64,000 nt of DNA, taken from the NCBI RefSeq assembly GCF_007827275.1, contig NZ_VISE01000001.1:620001-684000 (forward strand), given 5' to 3'. The position numbers were made by a program, and so were the translations under genes. Positions 46,933-55,223 of this stretch are shown one piece after another (the first letter of the stretch is position 1; each line of letters begins with the position of its first letter). The notes beneath the pieces were generated by a model. It was not told the DNA's origin. It saw nothing but the letters and a program-made list of their open reading frames with translations, and did not search any database. The DNA is from Gillisia sp. Hel_I_86 (GTDB lineage: Bacteria > Bacteroidota > Bacteroidia > Flavobacteriales > Flavobacteriaceae).

Positions 46933-47757
46933 TTAAGACAAGATCGCAGCCATTTGAGAGGCCATTTCCCGTTGCATTACCTCGGCCTTGGCGGCAGCGA
47001 TTTCAGCAAAGTTCGAAGTTTGGGAAGCATAAATAATTGCCCTGGAAGAATTTACCAGTAGACCAACATTTTTGTTCATTCCGTATTTACAAACTTCTTC
47101 CAAACTCCCCCCTTGGGCTCCAACGCCGGGCACCAAAAGAAAACTATCCGGAACAATTTTCCTGATCTCTAAAAGGAACTCTGCCTTTGTTGCTCCTACC
47201 ACATACATGAGCTGATCTGAATTCTTATAGGTCTTGGAAGTTTCCAATACTTTCTTATATAATTCTTTTCCGTCACTTTTTAAAGTTTGAAAGTCGAAGG
47301 CACCTTCATTGGAAGTAAGCGCCAAAAGAATAGCATGCTTATCCCTAAATTCCAAAAAGGGCTCTACGGAATCCCTTCCCATATATGGAGCAACGGTAAC
47401 CGAATCGAAGGCCATTTCGTGGAAGAATGCCTTTGCATACATACTTGAAGTATTCCCAATATCCCCGCGTTTGGCATCGGCTATGGTAAATATATCAGGA
47501 TATTTGGTATTTATATAATCTATTGTCTTGTCCAAAGATTTCCATCCCTTTCTACCATAGGCCTCATAAAATGCCGTATTTGGCTTATATGCCACTGTGA
47601 ATTTATGGGTAGCATCTATGATCGCTTGATTAAAGGTGAAAATTGGATCTTCTTCAGTAAGTAAATAGGTTGGAATCTTATCCAGATCGGTGTCCAATCC
47701 TATACATAGGAAGGATTTCTTTTTATGTATTTGAGCAATAAGGTCCTTAGTGGTCAT
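46933..47757 (-). CDS. pyrF: Orotidine 5'-phosphate decarboxylase
   Basis: A 274-residue decarboxylase making UMP, the last step of pyrimidine synthesis. The catalytic K-D-K-D type pattern appears as [30 protein letters not shown] (phosphate/nucleotide side), [14 protein letters not shown] and the phosphate-binding [12 protein letters not shown] fit subfamily 2 of about 270 residues. I start at ATG 47757 (MTTKDL); TTG 47766 would add three residues. It is likely co-transcribed with the BtuF-like gene and sits 271 bases from prfA. Confidence 0.96.
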   Translation of the reverse strand: MTTKDLIAQIHKKKSFLCIGLDTDLDKIPTYLLTEEDPIFTFNQAIIDATHKFTVAYKPNTAFYEAYGRKGWKSLDKTIDYINTKYPDIFTIADAKRGDIGNTSSMYAKAFFHEMAFDSVTVAPYMGRDSVEPFLEFRDKHAILLALTSNEGAFDFQTLKSDGKELYKKVLETSKTYKNSDQLMYVVGATKAEFLLEIRKIVPDSFLLVPGVGAQGGSLEEVCKYGMNKNVGLLVNSSRAIIYASQTSNFAEIAAAKAEVMQREMASQMAAILS

Positions 47758-47886
47758 AAAAATCAATTTTTATTAATATCAAAAATAAAAAATTTCTTGA
47801 AACCGACTAACCTAAAGGCAGAGTCATAGAGGTATTTCGTCAGTTTCATTTTAACCTCTAGATCAAAAACCTAAATTTTGTATTTT

Positions 47887-47937
47887 ACCTCACCTGGAAC
47901 TGCAAAAAAGCAGTTCCGACCTCTCCCAAGGAGAGGT
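47887..47937. repeat. Nested two-hairpin element
   Basis: GGAACTGC/GCAGTTCC (47896-47903 and 47910-47917) and CTCTCC/GGAGAG (47921-47926 and 47930-47935) are enclosed by ACCTC/GAGGT. It differs from the GTCATTCTGAA repeats and lies in the gap between prfA and pyrF. Confidence 0.65.
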
Positions 47938-47990
47938 GAAATGGAAACCCCTAGGTAATGCGTCGGGGGAATTATTTAGAATAAGGATAT

Positions 47991-48014
47991 AAAAAATCCC
48001 GCAATTGCGGGATT
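47991..48014 (-). terminator. Terminator of prfA
   Basis: A perfect palindrome AAATCCCGCAATTGCGGGATTT lies 14 bases past the prfA stop, flanked by A's and T's. Confidence 0.85.
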
Positions 48015-48027
48015 TTAATTTCAATAT

Positions 48028-49104
48028 TTAAAAAGCATCGCTGTTCTCTTTCAGCTTTTCAGTGTTTTCAACCAATTGCAGTTCATCTACTATTTTTTGG
48101 ATATCTCCATTTATAATATTGGAGAGATCATATAAAGTCAAGTTAATTCTATGATCTGTAACCCTTCCTTGAGAATAATTATAGGTTCTAATCTTCGCGC
48201 TTCTATCCCCACTGGAAACCATGGAATTACGTTTAGCAGAATCTGCCTCCAATTTCTTGGCCAGCTCCATATCATATAACCTGGAACGCAGTACCCTAAA
48301 TGCTTTTTCCTTGTTCTTGTGCTGGGATTTCTGATCTTGACACTGGGCAACCAAACCGGTTGGAATATGCGTTAAACGCACCGCAGAATACGTAGTGTTT
48401 ACCGATTGTCCTCCAGGACCTGAAGAACAGAAAAAATCCACCCGTACTTCCTTAGGGTTGATCTCCACATCGAATTCTTCTGCCTCTGGCAGTACCATTA
48501 CCGTCGCAGCCGAAGTATGCACACGCCCTTGGGTTTCTGTTTGAGGCACCCGTTGAACCCGGTGAACCCCAGCTTCAAATTTCAAGGTGCCATACACCTC
48601 TTCTCCGGAAATTTCAAAAATCATCTCCTTAAAACCTCCATTGGTACCTTCATTATAATCTACAATATTGCATTTCCAGCCCCGACTGTCGGCATATTTA
48701 TTGTACATTTTATACAAATCTCCTGCAAAGATACTGGCTTCGTCGCCACCTGCTCCTGCCCGAATTTCCATCACCACATTCTTGGCATCTTCTGGATCCT
48801 TGGGCACCAACATCATTCTTATTTTTTCATCCAATTTTGGTAATTCAGATTTAGCTTCCTCCAATTGGAGTTTTGCCATTTCTGTCATCTCCGCATCACT
48901 GCCATCGGCAATGATCTCTTCAGATTCTTGGATATTATTTGTGAGCTCCATATATTTTTCACGCACATCCATGAGTGCCTTCAAATCCTTATATTCCTTG
49001 TTCAATTCTACATAGCGCTTTTGATCTGATATAATATCAGGCTGAATGATAAGATCATTCACTTCATCAAAGCGTTGCTTCACGATATTCAACTTCTCAA
49101 TCAT
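48028..49104 (-). CDS. prfA: Peptide chain release factor 1
   Basis: A 358-residue RF1 that reads UAA and UAG stop codons and triggers peptide release. GGQ is at residues 231-233 ([12 protein letters not shown]). The codon-recognition motif reads PQT in [12 protein letters not shown], where E. coli has PAT; proline and threonine are kept. Helical N-terminal domain and length are normal. The GGQ glutamine is usually methylated by PrmC. It is monocistronic with a terminator. Confidence 0.97.
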   Translation of the reverse strand: MIEKLNIVKQRFDEVNDLIIQPDIISDQKRYVELNKEYKDLKALMDVREKYMELTNNIQESEEIIADGSDAEMTEMAKLQLEEAKSELPKLDEKIRMMLVPKDPEDAKNVVMEIRAGAGGDEASIFAGDLYKMYNKYADSRGWKCNIVDYNEGTNGGFKEMIFEISGEEVYGTLKFEAGVHRVQRVPQTETQGRVHTSAATVMVLPEAEEFDVEINPKEVRVDFFCSSGPGGQSVNTTYSAVRLTHIPTGLVAQCQDQKSQHKNKEKAFRVLRSRLYDMELAKKLEADSAKRNSMVSSGDRSAKIRTYNYSQGRVTDHRINLTLYDLSNIINGDIQKIVDELQLVENTEKLKENSDAF

Positions 49105-49273
49105 AAATTTTTCTAATGATTTTTCAGTGCAAATTTACATTAATTTCACCAATTATATAGGGACGTTTTTTCTGCTTTTCTAACTGAAATATTTGAAAGC
49201 ACCTAAAAAAGGACATATTTCGACCCTATTGAAACTTACTAGCTGCTGCTTCAAGATGGAATTGCTAAGCTTC

Positions 49274-50452
49274 TTAATACTGGAATTCCCCAAATTCACT
49301 TTTTATCGTAAGTTTTTTAACATCCGAAGGCTGCACCCTTCCTATTATTTTGGCATCTACGTTAAAAGAATTTGAAATGGAAATAAGCTCTTCGGCAATC
49401 CCTTCGTTCACGTAAAGTTCCATTCGGTGCCCCATATTGAACACCTGGTACATTTCCTTCCAATCGGTTTTACTTTCTTGCTGAATCAATTTGAATAAAG
49501 GCGGCACTTCAAATAAATTATCTTTTACAATATGAAGGTTATTTATAAAATGAAGGACCTTCGTTTGTGCCCCTCCACTACAATGTACCATTCCGTGGAT
49601 ATCGGAATTGGTATATTTTGAAAGGATTTTTTTGATGATAGGCGCGTAGGTACGCGTTGGAGATAGCACTAATTTCCCTGCATTTAGGGGTGAATTTTCT
49701 ACTTCTTCAGTCAAAGATTTGGTTCCAGAATAAATAAGCCCTTCAGGAATGCTGCTATCAAAACTCTCCGGGTATCTTTCAGCTAAATTTTTAGAAAAAA
49801 CATCATGTCTGGCCGAGGTAAGTCCGTTGCTTCCCATCCCGCCATTGTACTCTTTTTCATAAGTTGCTTGCCCAAAAGAAGCCAAGCCAACGATCACATC
49901 CCCAGCTTGAATATTGGCATTGTCTATCACGTCACTTTTCTTTATTCTCGCCGTAACGGTAGAATCTACGATTATGGTCCTAACAAGGTCTCCCACATCT
50001 GCGGTTTCCCCACCCGTGGAATGAATTTCTACCCCAAAACCTTTTAAATCTTCAAGTAATTCCTCGGTTCCATTGATAATTGCTGAAATAACTTCTCCCG
50101 GAATGCGGTTTTTATTTCTACCAATCGTAGATGAAAGCATGATATTATCTACCGCTCCCACGCAAAGCAGATCATCTATATTCATGATAAGTGCATCCTG
50201 GGCGATACCTTTCCAGACAGAAAGGTCCCCGGTTTCTTTCCAATACATATAGGCTAAAGAAGACTTTGTGCCCGCACCATCTGCATGCATAATAAGGCAG
50301 TAATCCTCATCACCAGTAAGATAGTCGGGAACAATTTTACAGAATGCTTGGGGAAATAATCCCTTATCGACATTTTTAATGGCATTGTGCACATCTTCTT
50401 TTCCTGCAGAAACACCTCTCCCGGCGTATCTTTTACTTATTTCCTGACTCAT
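49274..50452 (-). CDS. purM: Phosphoribosylformylglycinamidine cyclo-ligase (PurM-like)
   Basis: A 392-residue AIR synthase. It begins SKRYAGRGVSAGKEDVHNAI; the segments MHADGAGTKSSLAYMYW, DDLLCVGAVDN and STGGETADVGDLVRT are typical of PurM, which makes aminoimidazole ribotide in purine synthesis. This longer flavobacterial form (about 390 residues) is diverged from E. coli PurM (345), so it could be a paralogue. It lies 169 bases upstream of prfA. The curli operon terminator lies just upstream. Confidence 0.88.
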   Translation of the reverse strand: MSQEISKRYAGRGVSAGKEDVHNAIKNVDKGLFPQAFCKIVPDYLTGDEDYCLIMHADGAGTKSSLAYMYWKETGDLSVWKGIAQDALIMNIDDLLCVGAVDNIMLSSTIGRNKNRIPGEVISAIINGTEELLEDLKGFGVEIHSTGGETADVGDLVRTIIVDSTVTARIKKSDVIDNANIQAGDVIVGLASFGQATYEKEYNGGMGSNGLTSARHDVFSKNLAERYPESFDSSIPEGLIYSGTKSLTEEVENSPLNAGKLVLSPTRTYAPIIKKILSKYTNSDIHGMVHCSGGAQTKVLHFINNLHIVKDNLFEVPPLFKLIQQESKTDWKEMYQVFNMGHRMELYVNEGIAEELISISNSFNVDAKIIGRVQPSDVKKLTIKSEFGEFQY

Positions 50453-50510
50453 TGAGCATTAATTTTGATGAGATTCCAAAGGTACATAGAATGTGTTGCT
50501 AATAAAACCA

Positions 50511-50540
50511 AAAAAGCGACACATTAAGGTGCCGCTTTTT
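50511..50540 (-). terminator. Terminator closing the curli operon
   Basis: On the minus strand AAAAAGCG-type and CGCTTTTT arms with CAC/GTG inner pairs form a hairpin followed by six T's, 24 bases past the stop of the propeller lipoprotein. Confidence 0.8.
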
Positions 50541-50563
50541 ATATTCTTCTTTTAATGTGTTCT

Positions 50564-52066
50564 TTATTCCCAATCGGGCATTTTTGCATTTTCTTTTAGT
50601 AATTTCCGAACCTCTTCTATAGTTTCAAATTCCTCATCATAGCTCACCTGATAAATAGATTTAACAGCTGATGCCTCATTGGAAGAATTCACAAAAACAA
50701 CAGAAGCTTCATTTGGAACAAACCTAGGATCGGTATCATTGGTGCCATTTGGCTTTTCTGTACTTATAGCAATAGTTTGATTTGTATCTACCTTATAAAT
50801 AAACATCTTGGAATTCAATTGCCTATTACCTGGACTTTCAAATTCTGAAATATCTCGTGTAAACAATATTAAATTATTATCTACAGAAATATCAATACCT
50901 CCTAGGGTTCCTTTAACATTTTGAACAAAAACATCGATCTTTTCTCCAGAATTATCAATAGTAAAAATAGAACCATCGTACCCCTGAAGATTAGTTTCTA
51001 AAACAAGTATGCGCGTACCATCCTCACTTTGTTGGATATCCAAAACATATCTACCAGGTGGTGCTTGATAAGCAATCTCTTTACCACTGCCGTCTATATT
51101 TATTTTATAAACCTTATCGAAATTTGGATATAGCAAATACCCCCCGTTATCTGCCCAAGAAAAGTCTAAAGTTTCGTTGTTAATTCCATTCGCTGGAATA
51201 CTATTGGTTATTTGTTTTTGATTTGTTCCATCGGGTTGCATGGTAAAAAGATGAGTTGCCCCACCTGTAGTTCTATAAAATGCTATAAGGTTTACATTCA
51301 GATTTTTTCGTGGCCTAAAACTGTTATTGGAAGAAGAAGTAAGTTGTACTTCATCACCTTCATTATTTGAAGAAAATATCACATTATTCCCATTAATGTT
51401 CCTTACAAAAAGGTAATTATTGTTTACTGGCGCATCGGCTGTAGTAAAAGAATATACTTCACTAAAAACCCTTTCATTAATACTATCAGAAACCTTTACT
51501 TGCCAAAAATATTTATACCCATAATTTAAATCATCAACGGTATACGTCGTATCCTGAATTCCTGAAAAATTTAAAATTTCATTATTCCTGTCATTTTTAA
51601 TCTCCAACTCATAAGTAAGTTCGTCTTGCTCTGGGTCTGAGGAACTCCAATTAAATTCTATACTTAAATCTTGGTCTGATGCTCCATCTTCTGGTAAGAG
51701 CAATTTAGGGGTTGAGGGTTGCCTATTATTCGCTGTTTCAGTTAAAAGCTCGAAAATGACATTTACCTCGTTATTGGTTCTAACGGTTGCGCCTTCGAAT
51801 TGAGTTAGAAACCCATCTTTCCTAGCCTGAACAGAATATTCACCTTCCGACACATTTCCAAGAATGAAATTTCCATCTTCATCAGTAAATACTGTTGAAG
51901 AAGCAGGACTTGTGGATATTTTCACATTTTCAATCGGTTCATTAGATCCTTCTTTCACCACCGTCCCAGTAATTGTACCATTTCCTAAGGAGTCAATCGT
52001 GTCTTCACTACAGGATAAAACCACCGCTAAAAGAAAAAATATAAAAATTATTTTTAAGAATTTCAT
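50564..52066 (-). CDS. Curli-operon lipoprotein with CarboxypepD_reg, FN3-like and beta-propeller domains
   Basis: A 500-residue lipoprotein with Cys19 after LLAVVLS. A carboxypeptidase-regulatory-like domain (about 30-105; GTITGTVVKEGSNEPIENV) is followed by an FN3-like domain (about 113-208; TYELEIK, YKYFWQVKVSDS). The rest (about 215-500) is a TolB-like six-bladed propeller with repeated DG/DGS/NS turns such as LFTMQPDGTNQKQIT. It begins 4 bases after the csgG stop on the same strand, and the operon terminator follows, so it is part of the curli operon. It may be a surface-exposed accessory or adhesin. I chose ATG 52066; an in-frame start at 52102 would overlap csgG. Confidence 0.82.
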   Translation of the reverse strand: MKFLKIIFIFFLLAVVLSCSEDTIDSLGNGTITGTVVKEGSNEPIENVKISTSPASSTVFTDEDGNFILGNVSEGEYSVQARKDGFLTQFEGATVRTNNEVNVIFELLTETANNRQPSTPKLLLPEDGASDQDLSIEFNWSSSDPEQDELTYELEIKNDRNNEILNFSGIQDTTYTVDDLNYGYKYFWQVKVSDSINERVFSEVYSFTTADAPVNNNYLFVRNINGNNVIFSSNNEGDEVQLTSSSNNSFRPRKNLNVNLIAFYRTTGGATHLFTMQPDGTNQKQITNSIPANGINNETLDFSWADNGGYLLYPNFDKVYKINIDGSGKEIAYQAPPGRYVLDIQQSEDGTRILVLETNLQGYDGSIFTIDNSGEKIDVFVQNVKGTLGGIDISVDNNLILFTRDISEFESPGNRQLNSKMFIYKVDTNQTIAISTEKPNGTNDTDPRFVPNEASVVFVNSSNEASAVKSIYQVSYDEEFETIEEVRKLLKENAKMPDWE

Positions 52067-52070
52067 GATT

Positions 52071-53471
52071 TTATTTATTTTGATTTGATTTGGCATTTCC
52101 ATTGGCTCCGAGGTTAAAATTCACCCCCAAACCAAAATTAAAGTAATGATCATCTCTCTTTCCTTGTATAACATAATCAAGCTGATCTGAGAATGAAATA
52201 TTGTGCTCTGCAAAGATCTTTAAACCAATCTTTTGGGACAGCAAATATTCCAGACCAAGGCCATATTGCATTTTAAAAAAAGATTTATCCACTCCTTCAG
52301 GTATATCCCCATTACCAATATTAAAGATATAACCACCACCTCCATATACAAATGGACTAAAATTGTCATGAGGAAGAACAAGAAATCCAGCATTTAAATC
52401 AAGACCTAAAAAACTTTCGGAAAAAACTTTTTCGTTTGATAGTTGGAAGCCGTTACCTGCGATATTAATAAAAAATGCGTTGCCTAATTTAGAAGAATAT
52501 TCAATTTTGATCATGGGAGAGATTTCTGCTCCATTGTAGTCCCCGCTAATAACGCTTCCACCAAGGCTTACCCCAAGAGATCTATTATAGTTTCTGACAA
52601 TGTATTTCCGATTATAAAGCCCGGTTAATTCGGCTTCCTGCTTTTCCAAATAATAATCAGCAATAAACTTCTGGGACGCTCCTCCTTCCTTCACCTTCCA
52701 TAATTCTTCTTCAACGCCCTCAACAATGAGGCCCTCTACAGCTTTTTCAATAGCCTCCTTCACGGCAAGTTGTACTGGTTCATTTCGTGTAAACCCTACC
52801 TCGGCCTCCATTAATCTCTGAAACTTCACATACTTAAAAATGCTTGCATCTATAGCCTGCGAAAGGATTGTTTTGGATATATATATATTCTTAAGAATTT
52901 CACCGCTTGACGTGGAGATTGCACGTAGGTAAACCGTCACACGATCCTGACGGTATTGCGTACTCCCACCCACGCCAAAATATCGAACCCCAGCACCACC
53001 AGTGATAATATTGGTATCATAAGAAACTATACCTCCTTCCAAAAGAATACCTGCAAACAATAATGGAGGGACCTGAGGTGTGTTTTCTTTGGAACCTTGA
53101 TATTCCTGTCTGGTAGATCTAATTATATTTCTTTCATTTAAAAGATTCCCAATATTTTCTCTTTCAATGGGGGTAAACCATCCGGAATTCTCAAGGGCTT
53201 CAATTAAAATTGCCGTACCACCCTGTGTAACGGCAGTACTAAATGTACTCCCAACATCAGATGGTTTATATTGGCCGGTAAGATCCCTGAAATTATAAAC
53301 CCCAACTACTACCTTTTCTTCCGGTTCCGGTAATTGGTTTAGCTTTTTTGTGACCTTTGTTGTTTCTCCTATCCTCGCACCGTTAAAATCTATTGGCTTA
53401 TTTAAGGGGGTTCCGCATGAATTAAACAAAAAGGTAGAAACCACTAATACTACTAAGATTGGATATTTCAT
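52071..53471 (-). CDS. csgG: Curli secretion channel CsgG with extra C-terminal domain
   Basis: A 466-residue lipoprotein. The CsgG domain (about 20-275) has the lipobox ending at Cys19 and matches E. coli CsgG closely: VVGVYNFRDLTGQYKPSD, SGWFTPIERENIGNLLNERN, ILLEGGIVSYDTNI, GARYFG-like GVRYFGVGGSTQYRQD, FKYVKFQRLMEAEVGFTRNE. CsgG forms a nonameric outer-membrane pore for curlins. The E. coli protein ends near 277, whereas this one has about 180 further residues with alternating strands (YNRSLGVSLGGSVISGDYNG, GLGVNFNLG) suggesting an OmpA-like beta-barrel. It is spaced 5 bases from csgF. Confidence 0.93.
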   Translation of the reverse strand: MKYPILVVLVVSTFLFNSCGTPLNKPIDFNGARIGETTKVTKKLNQLPEPEEKVVVGVYNFRDLTGQYKPSDVGSTFSTAVTQGGTAILIEALENSGWFTPIERENIGNLLNERNIIRSTRQEYQGSKENTPQVPPLLFAGILLEGGIVSYDTNIITGGAGVRYFGVGGSTQYRQDRVTVYLRAISTSSGEILKNIYISKTILSQAIDASIFKYVKFQRLMEAEVGFTRNEPVQLAVKEAIEKAVEGLIVEGVEEELWKVKEGGASQKFIADYYLEKQEAELTGLYNRKYIVRNYNRSLGVSLGGSVISGDYNGAEISPMIKIEYSSKLGNAFFINIAGNGFQLSNEKVFSESFLGLDLNAGFLVLPHDNFSPFVYGGGGYIFNIGNGDIPEGVDKSFFKMQYGLGLEYLLSQKIGLKIFAEHNISFSDQLDYVIQGKRDDHYFNFGLGVNFNLGANGNAKSNQNK

Positions 53472-53476
53472 AAATT

Positions 53477-53881
53477 TTAAGAATTGGGGATTACTATTTG
53501 TGTTTGTTCCCCGGTATTAGTATCTAAAATATTAATAACTAATCCTTCGTTAGATGTATAAATGTCCAGAGCTAGACTACCAAACGAATATGTTCCTGGT
53601 TGTAAAGTTAACTCTCCAAATTGTGTAGTAAAAAGCCTCCTGCTAACCTGTCCCAATAATTGTGAATTAAGACTTTGTGTGAAATCTTCTAATTCAGATC
53701 TATCAAAATTTTCTCTTGCAGCGTCATCAGTGAAGGAGTTCTGAGCCTGTGCCGAACTAAGCATCCACTGATAATTGAATGTATCTCCTCCAAAGGCGGG
53801 ATTAATAGGTTTATAGACCAAATCCTGTGAAAAGGAGTTAAAGCTTAAGAATAAAAAAATTATTAAAGTAATTTTTTTCAT
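53477..53881 (-). CDS. csgF: Curli assembly protein CsgF
   Basis: A 134-residue secreted protein (signal 1-19, FNSFSQ). The CsgF core shows NPAFGGDTFNYQWMLSSAQAQNS, close to the E. coli peptide that inserts in the CsgG pore (NPNFGG, SAQAQNS), followed by FTQSLNSQLLGQVSR and a C-terminal DTNTGEQTQIVIPNS. In E. coli CsgF forms a second gate in CsgG and helps place the nucleator. It lies 15 bases after the csgE-like gene and 5 bases before csgG. Confidence 0.95.
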   Translation of the reverse strand: MKKITLIIFLFLSFNSFSQDLVYKPINPAFGGDTFNYQWMLSSAQAQNSFTDDAARENFDRSELEDFTQSLNSQLLGQVSRRLFTTQFGELTLQPGTYSFGSLALDIYTSNEGLVINILDTNTGEQTQIVIPNS

Positions 53882-53896
53882 GGATAGAAGTTTGGG

Positions 53897-54646
53897 TTAG
53901 TATTGTCGATTGGATTCATTTCTATTCTTAAGGTATTCAAAATATCGATTTACCTGGCTTAAGGCCTGTGTAGCCTTATCTTCAAGGAAATCCAATTTAG
54001 GCCTGGCATAGAATTGATAGACGATTTGATCTTCAATTTTAACCATTATTTTGGTTGTCCGGCCAAAACTGATCATTTCATCAATCTGGATAATTTTATT
54101 GCCTTTTTCAGGATTAAGACTATACTTCTGATAGAAAAAATCATAAAAATCCTTTCCGGGTTTGGTCTTGGTATTTTCTGTAACCATTCCCTTTAAAACA
54201 ATACCTTCATTGGGTTTGCTATAAGACATTTCATTTTCCTTCTTCTTGCTTTCGGTAAGGTCGTACTCTTTTCTATCCGTTCCCAATAACTTATCATCCT
54301 CATTATTATAAATTAATAGGAGGATGGTGGTCTTCATTTCTGGATTGATGTGGACAGATGTTTGCGAAAGGCTTTTAGTTTCAAATGGTCCCAATGTGAA
54401 TTTTCCCGATTGTGAATTCTTTGAAGAATTATTCTTGCCCGTAGTTGAAATAACCGAAAGTTCATAGCGCAAGCTATAAGTTGTTTCGGTAAGGCTTGTA
54501 GCTACCCCGGTAATCTCCAGCATACCATTTTCAACATCATTGGTTTTAATACCAGCCTCCACTTTAGTGTTCAAATTTTGGGCAGTCATCCCTGAAAAAC
54601 AAAAAATCAATACAACTATAAATATGTATTTGCTAAAGGATTTCAT
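53897..54646 (-). CDS. csgE: CsgH-like and CsgE fusion, curli secretion factor
   Basis: A 249-residue exported protein (signal about 1-22). Residues about 145-245 match CsgE, the periplasmic cap on CsgG: GIVLKGMVTENTKTKPGKDF, DFYDFFYQKYS, TKIMVKIEDQIVYQFYARPK. Residues about 24-130 form a separate beta domain with LRYELSVISTTG, SQSGKFTLGPFETKSLSQTSV and ILLLIYNNEDD, resembling the CsgH/CsgC immunoglobulin-like curlin-aggregation inhibitor. Bacterial CsgE is normally about 130 residues. The CsgE part is firm; the CsgH assignment is inference from pattern. It is fourth in the operon direction from csgA. Confidence 0.85.
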   Translation of the reverse strand: MKSFSKYIFIVVLIFCFSGMTAQNLNTKVEAGIKTNDVENGMLEITGVATSLTETTYSLRYELSVISTTGKNNSSKNSQSGKFTLGPFETKSLSQTSVHINPEMKTTILLLIYNNEDDKLLGTDRKEYDLTESKKKENEMSYSKPNEGIVLKGMVTENTKTKPGKDFYDFFYQKYSLNPEKGNKIIQIDEMISFGRTTKIMVKIEDQIVYQFYARPKLDFLEDKATQALSQVNRYFEYLKNRNESNRQY

Positions 54647-54659
54647 ATTAATACCTTTT

Positions 54660-55148
54660 TTATTTATAATTTTTTACAATTAAAGATTTGAGATTGCCAT
54701 TTAATTTAAACTTCAATTTATTGCTTATGCTATTCGCTCCATACATTTCAAAATGAGTGTTTTCTCCTGTTTGTTCCACATTCAACACTACAGGTTGAGA
54801 GGAATCTGAAACAAAATTAAAAAGCTTATGATCATTCCCGGTTTGGTTTATATATTCATGTATCTCTTTTGCTTTTGCATATACAAATAATCCATTATTC
54901 TCACCATATTGCTTTAATTCAAGTACACTATTACTTGACTTCATATTAACTATGGCTTCATTACCACTACCAATCTGGGACAAATAAACCGAATTTTCAT
55001 TAGTATATTCATTAGCCTGAATTTTAGGCTGAAAAAATTCATTTAATAAACTAATTCTCTTTAAATCATTATATTCAGTTACCGTCTGAGCATGAACTTT
55101 TCCGGAAACAATTAAAATAAATATAGCATAAAATATTTGTTTTAACAT
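54660..55148 (-). CDS. Minor curlin-like protein (CsgB candidate)
   Basis: A 162-residue secreted protein (signal 1-20, VHA). It has curlin-like strand motifs such as VYLSQIGSGNEAIVNMKS, VLELKQYGENNGLF and EYINQTGNDHK, with the Q-x-G-x-x-N pattern, but only about four to five of them. The C-terminal part is less regular and ends LIVKNYK. It is probably the nucleator, CsgB-like, although the major/minor roles cannot be proved from sequence. A strong terminator lies between it and the upstream major curlin gene. Confidence 0.75.
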   Translation of the reverse strand: MLKQIFYAIFILIVSGKVHAQTVTEYNDLKRISLLNEFFQPKIQANEYTNENSVYLSQIGSGNEAIVNMKSSNSVLELKQYGENNGLFVYAKAKEIHEYINQTGNDHKLFNFVSDSSQPVVLNVEQTGENTHFEMYGANSISNKLKFKLNGNLKSLIVKNYK

Positions 55149-55180
55149 AATTTTAGATTTTATTTATTATGAATAAAAAA

Positions 55181-55211
55181 AAGAGGAAGCTACATCCAGA
55201 AGCTTCCTCTT
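55181..55211 (-). terminator. Intercistronic terminator after csgA
   Basis: An 11-base perfect stem AAGAGGAAGCT/AGCTTCCTCTT with a 9-base loop is followed by eight T's on the minus strand, 13 bases past the csgA stop. It should reduce transcription into the rest of the operon. Confidence 0.85.
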
Positions 55212-55223
55212 AGTATTAAAGAC

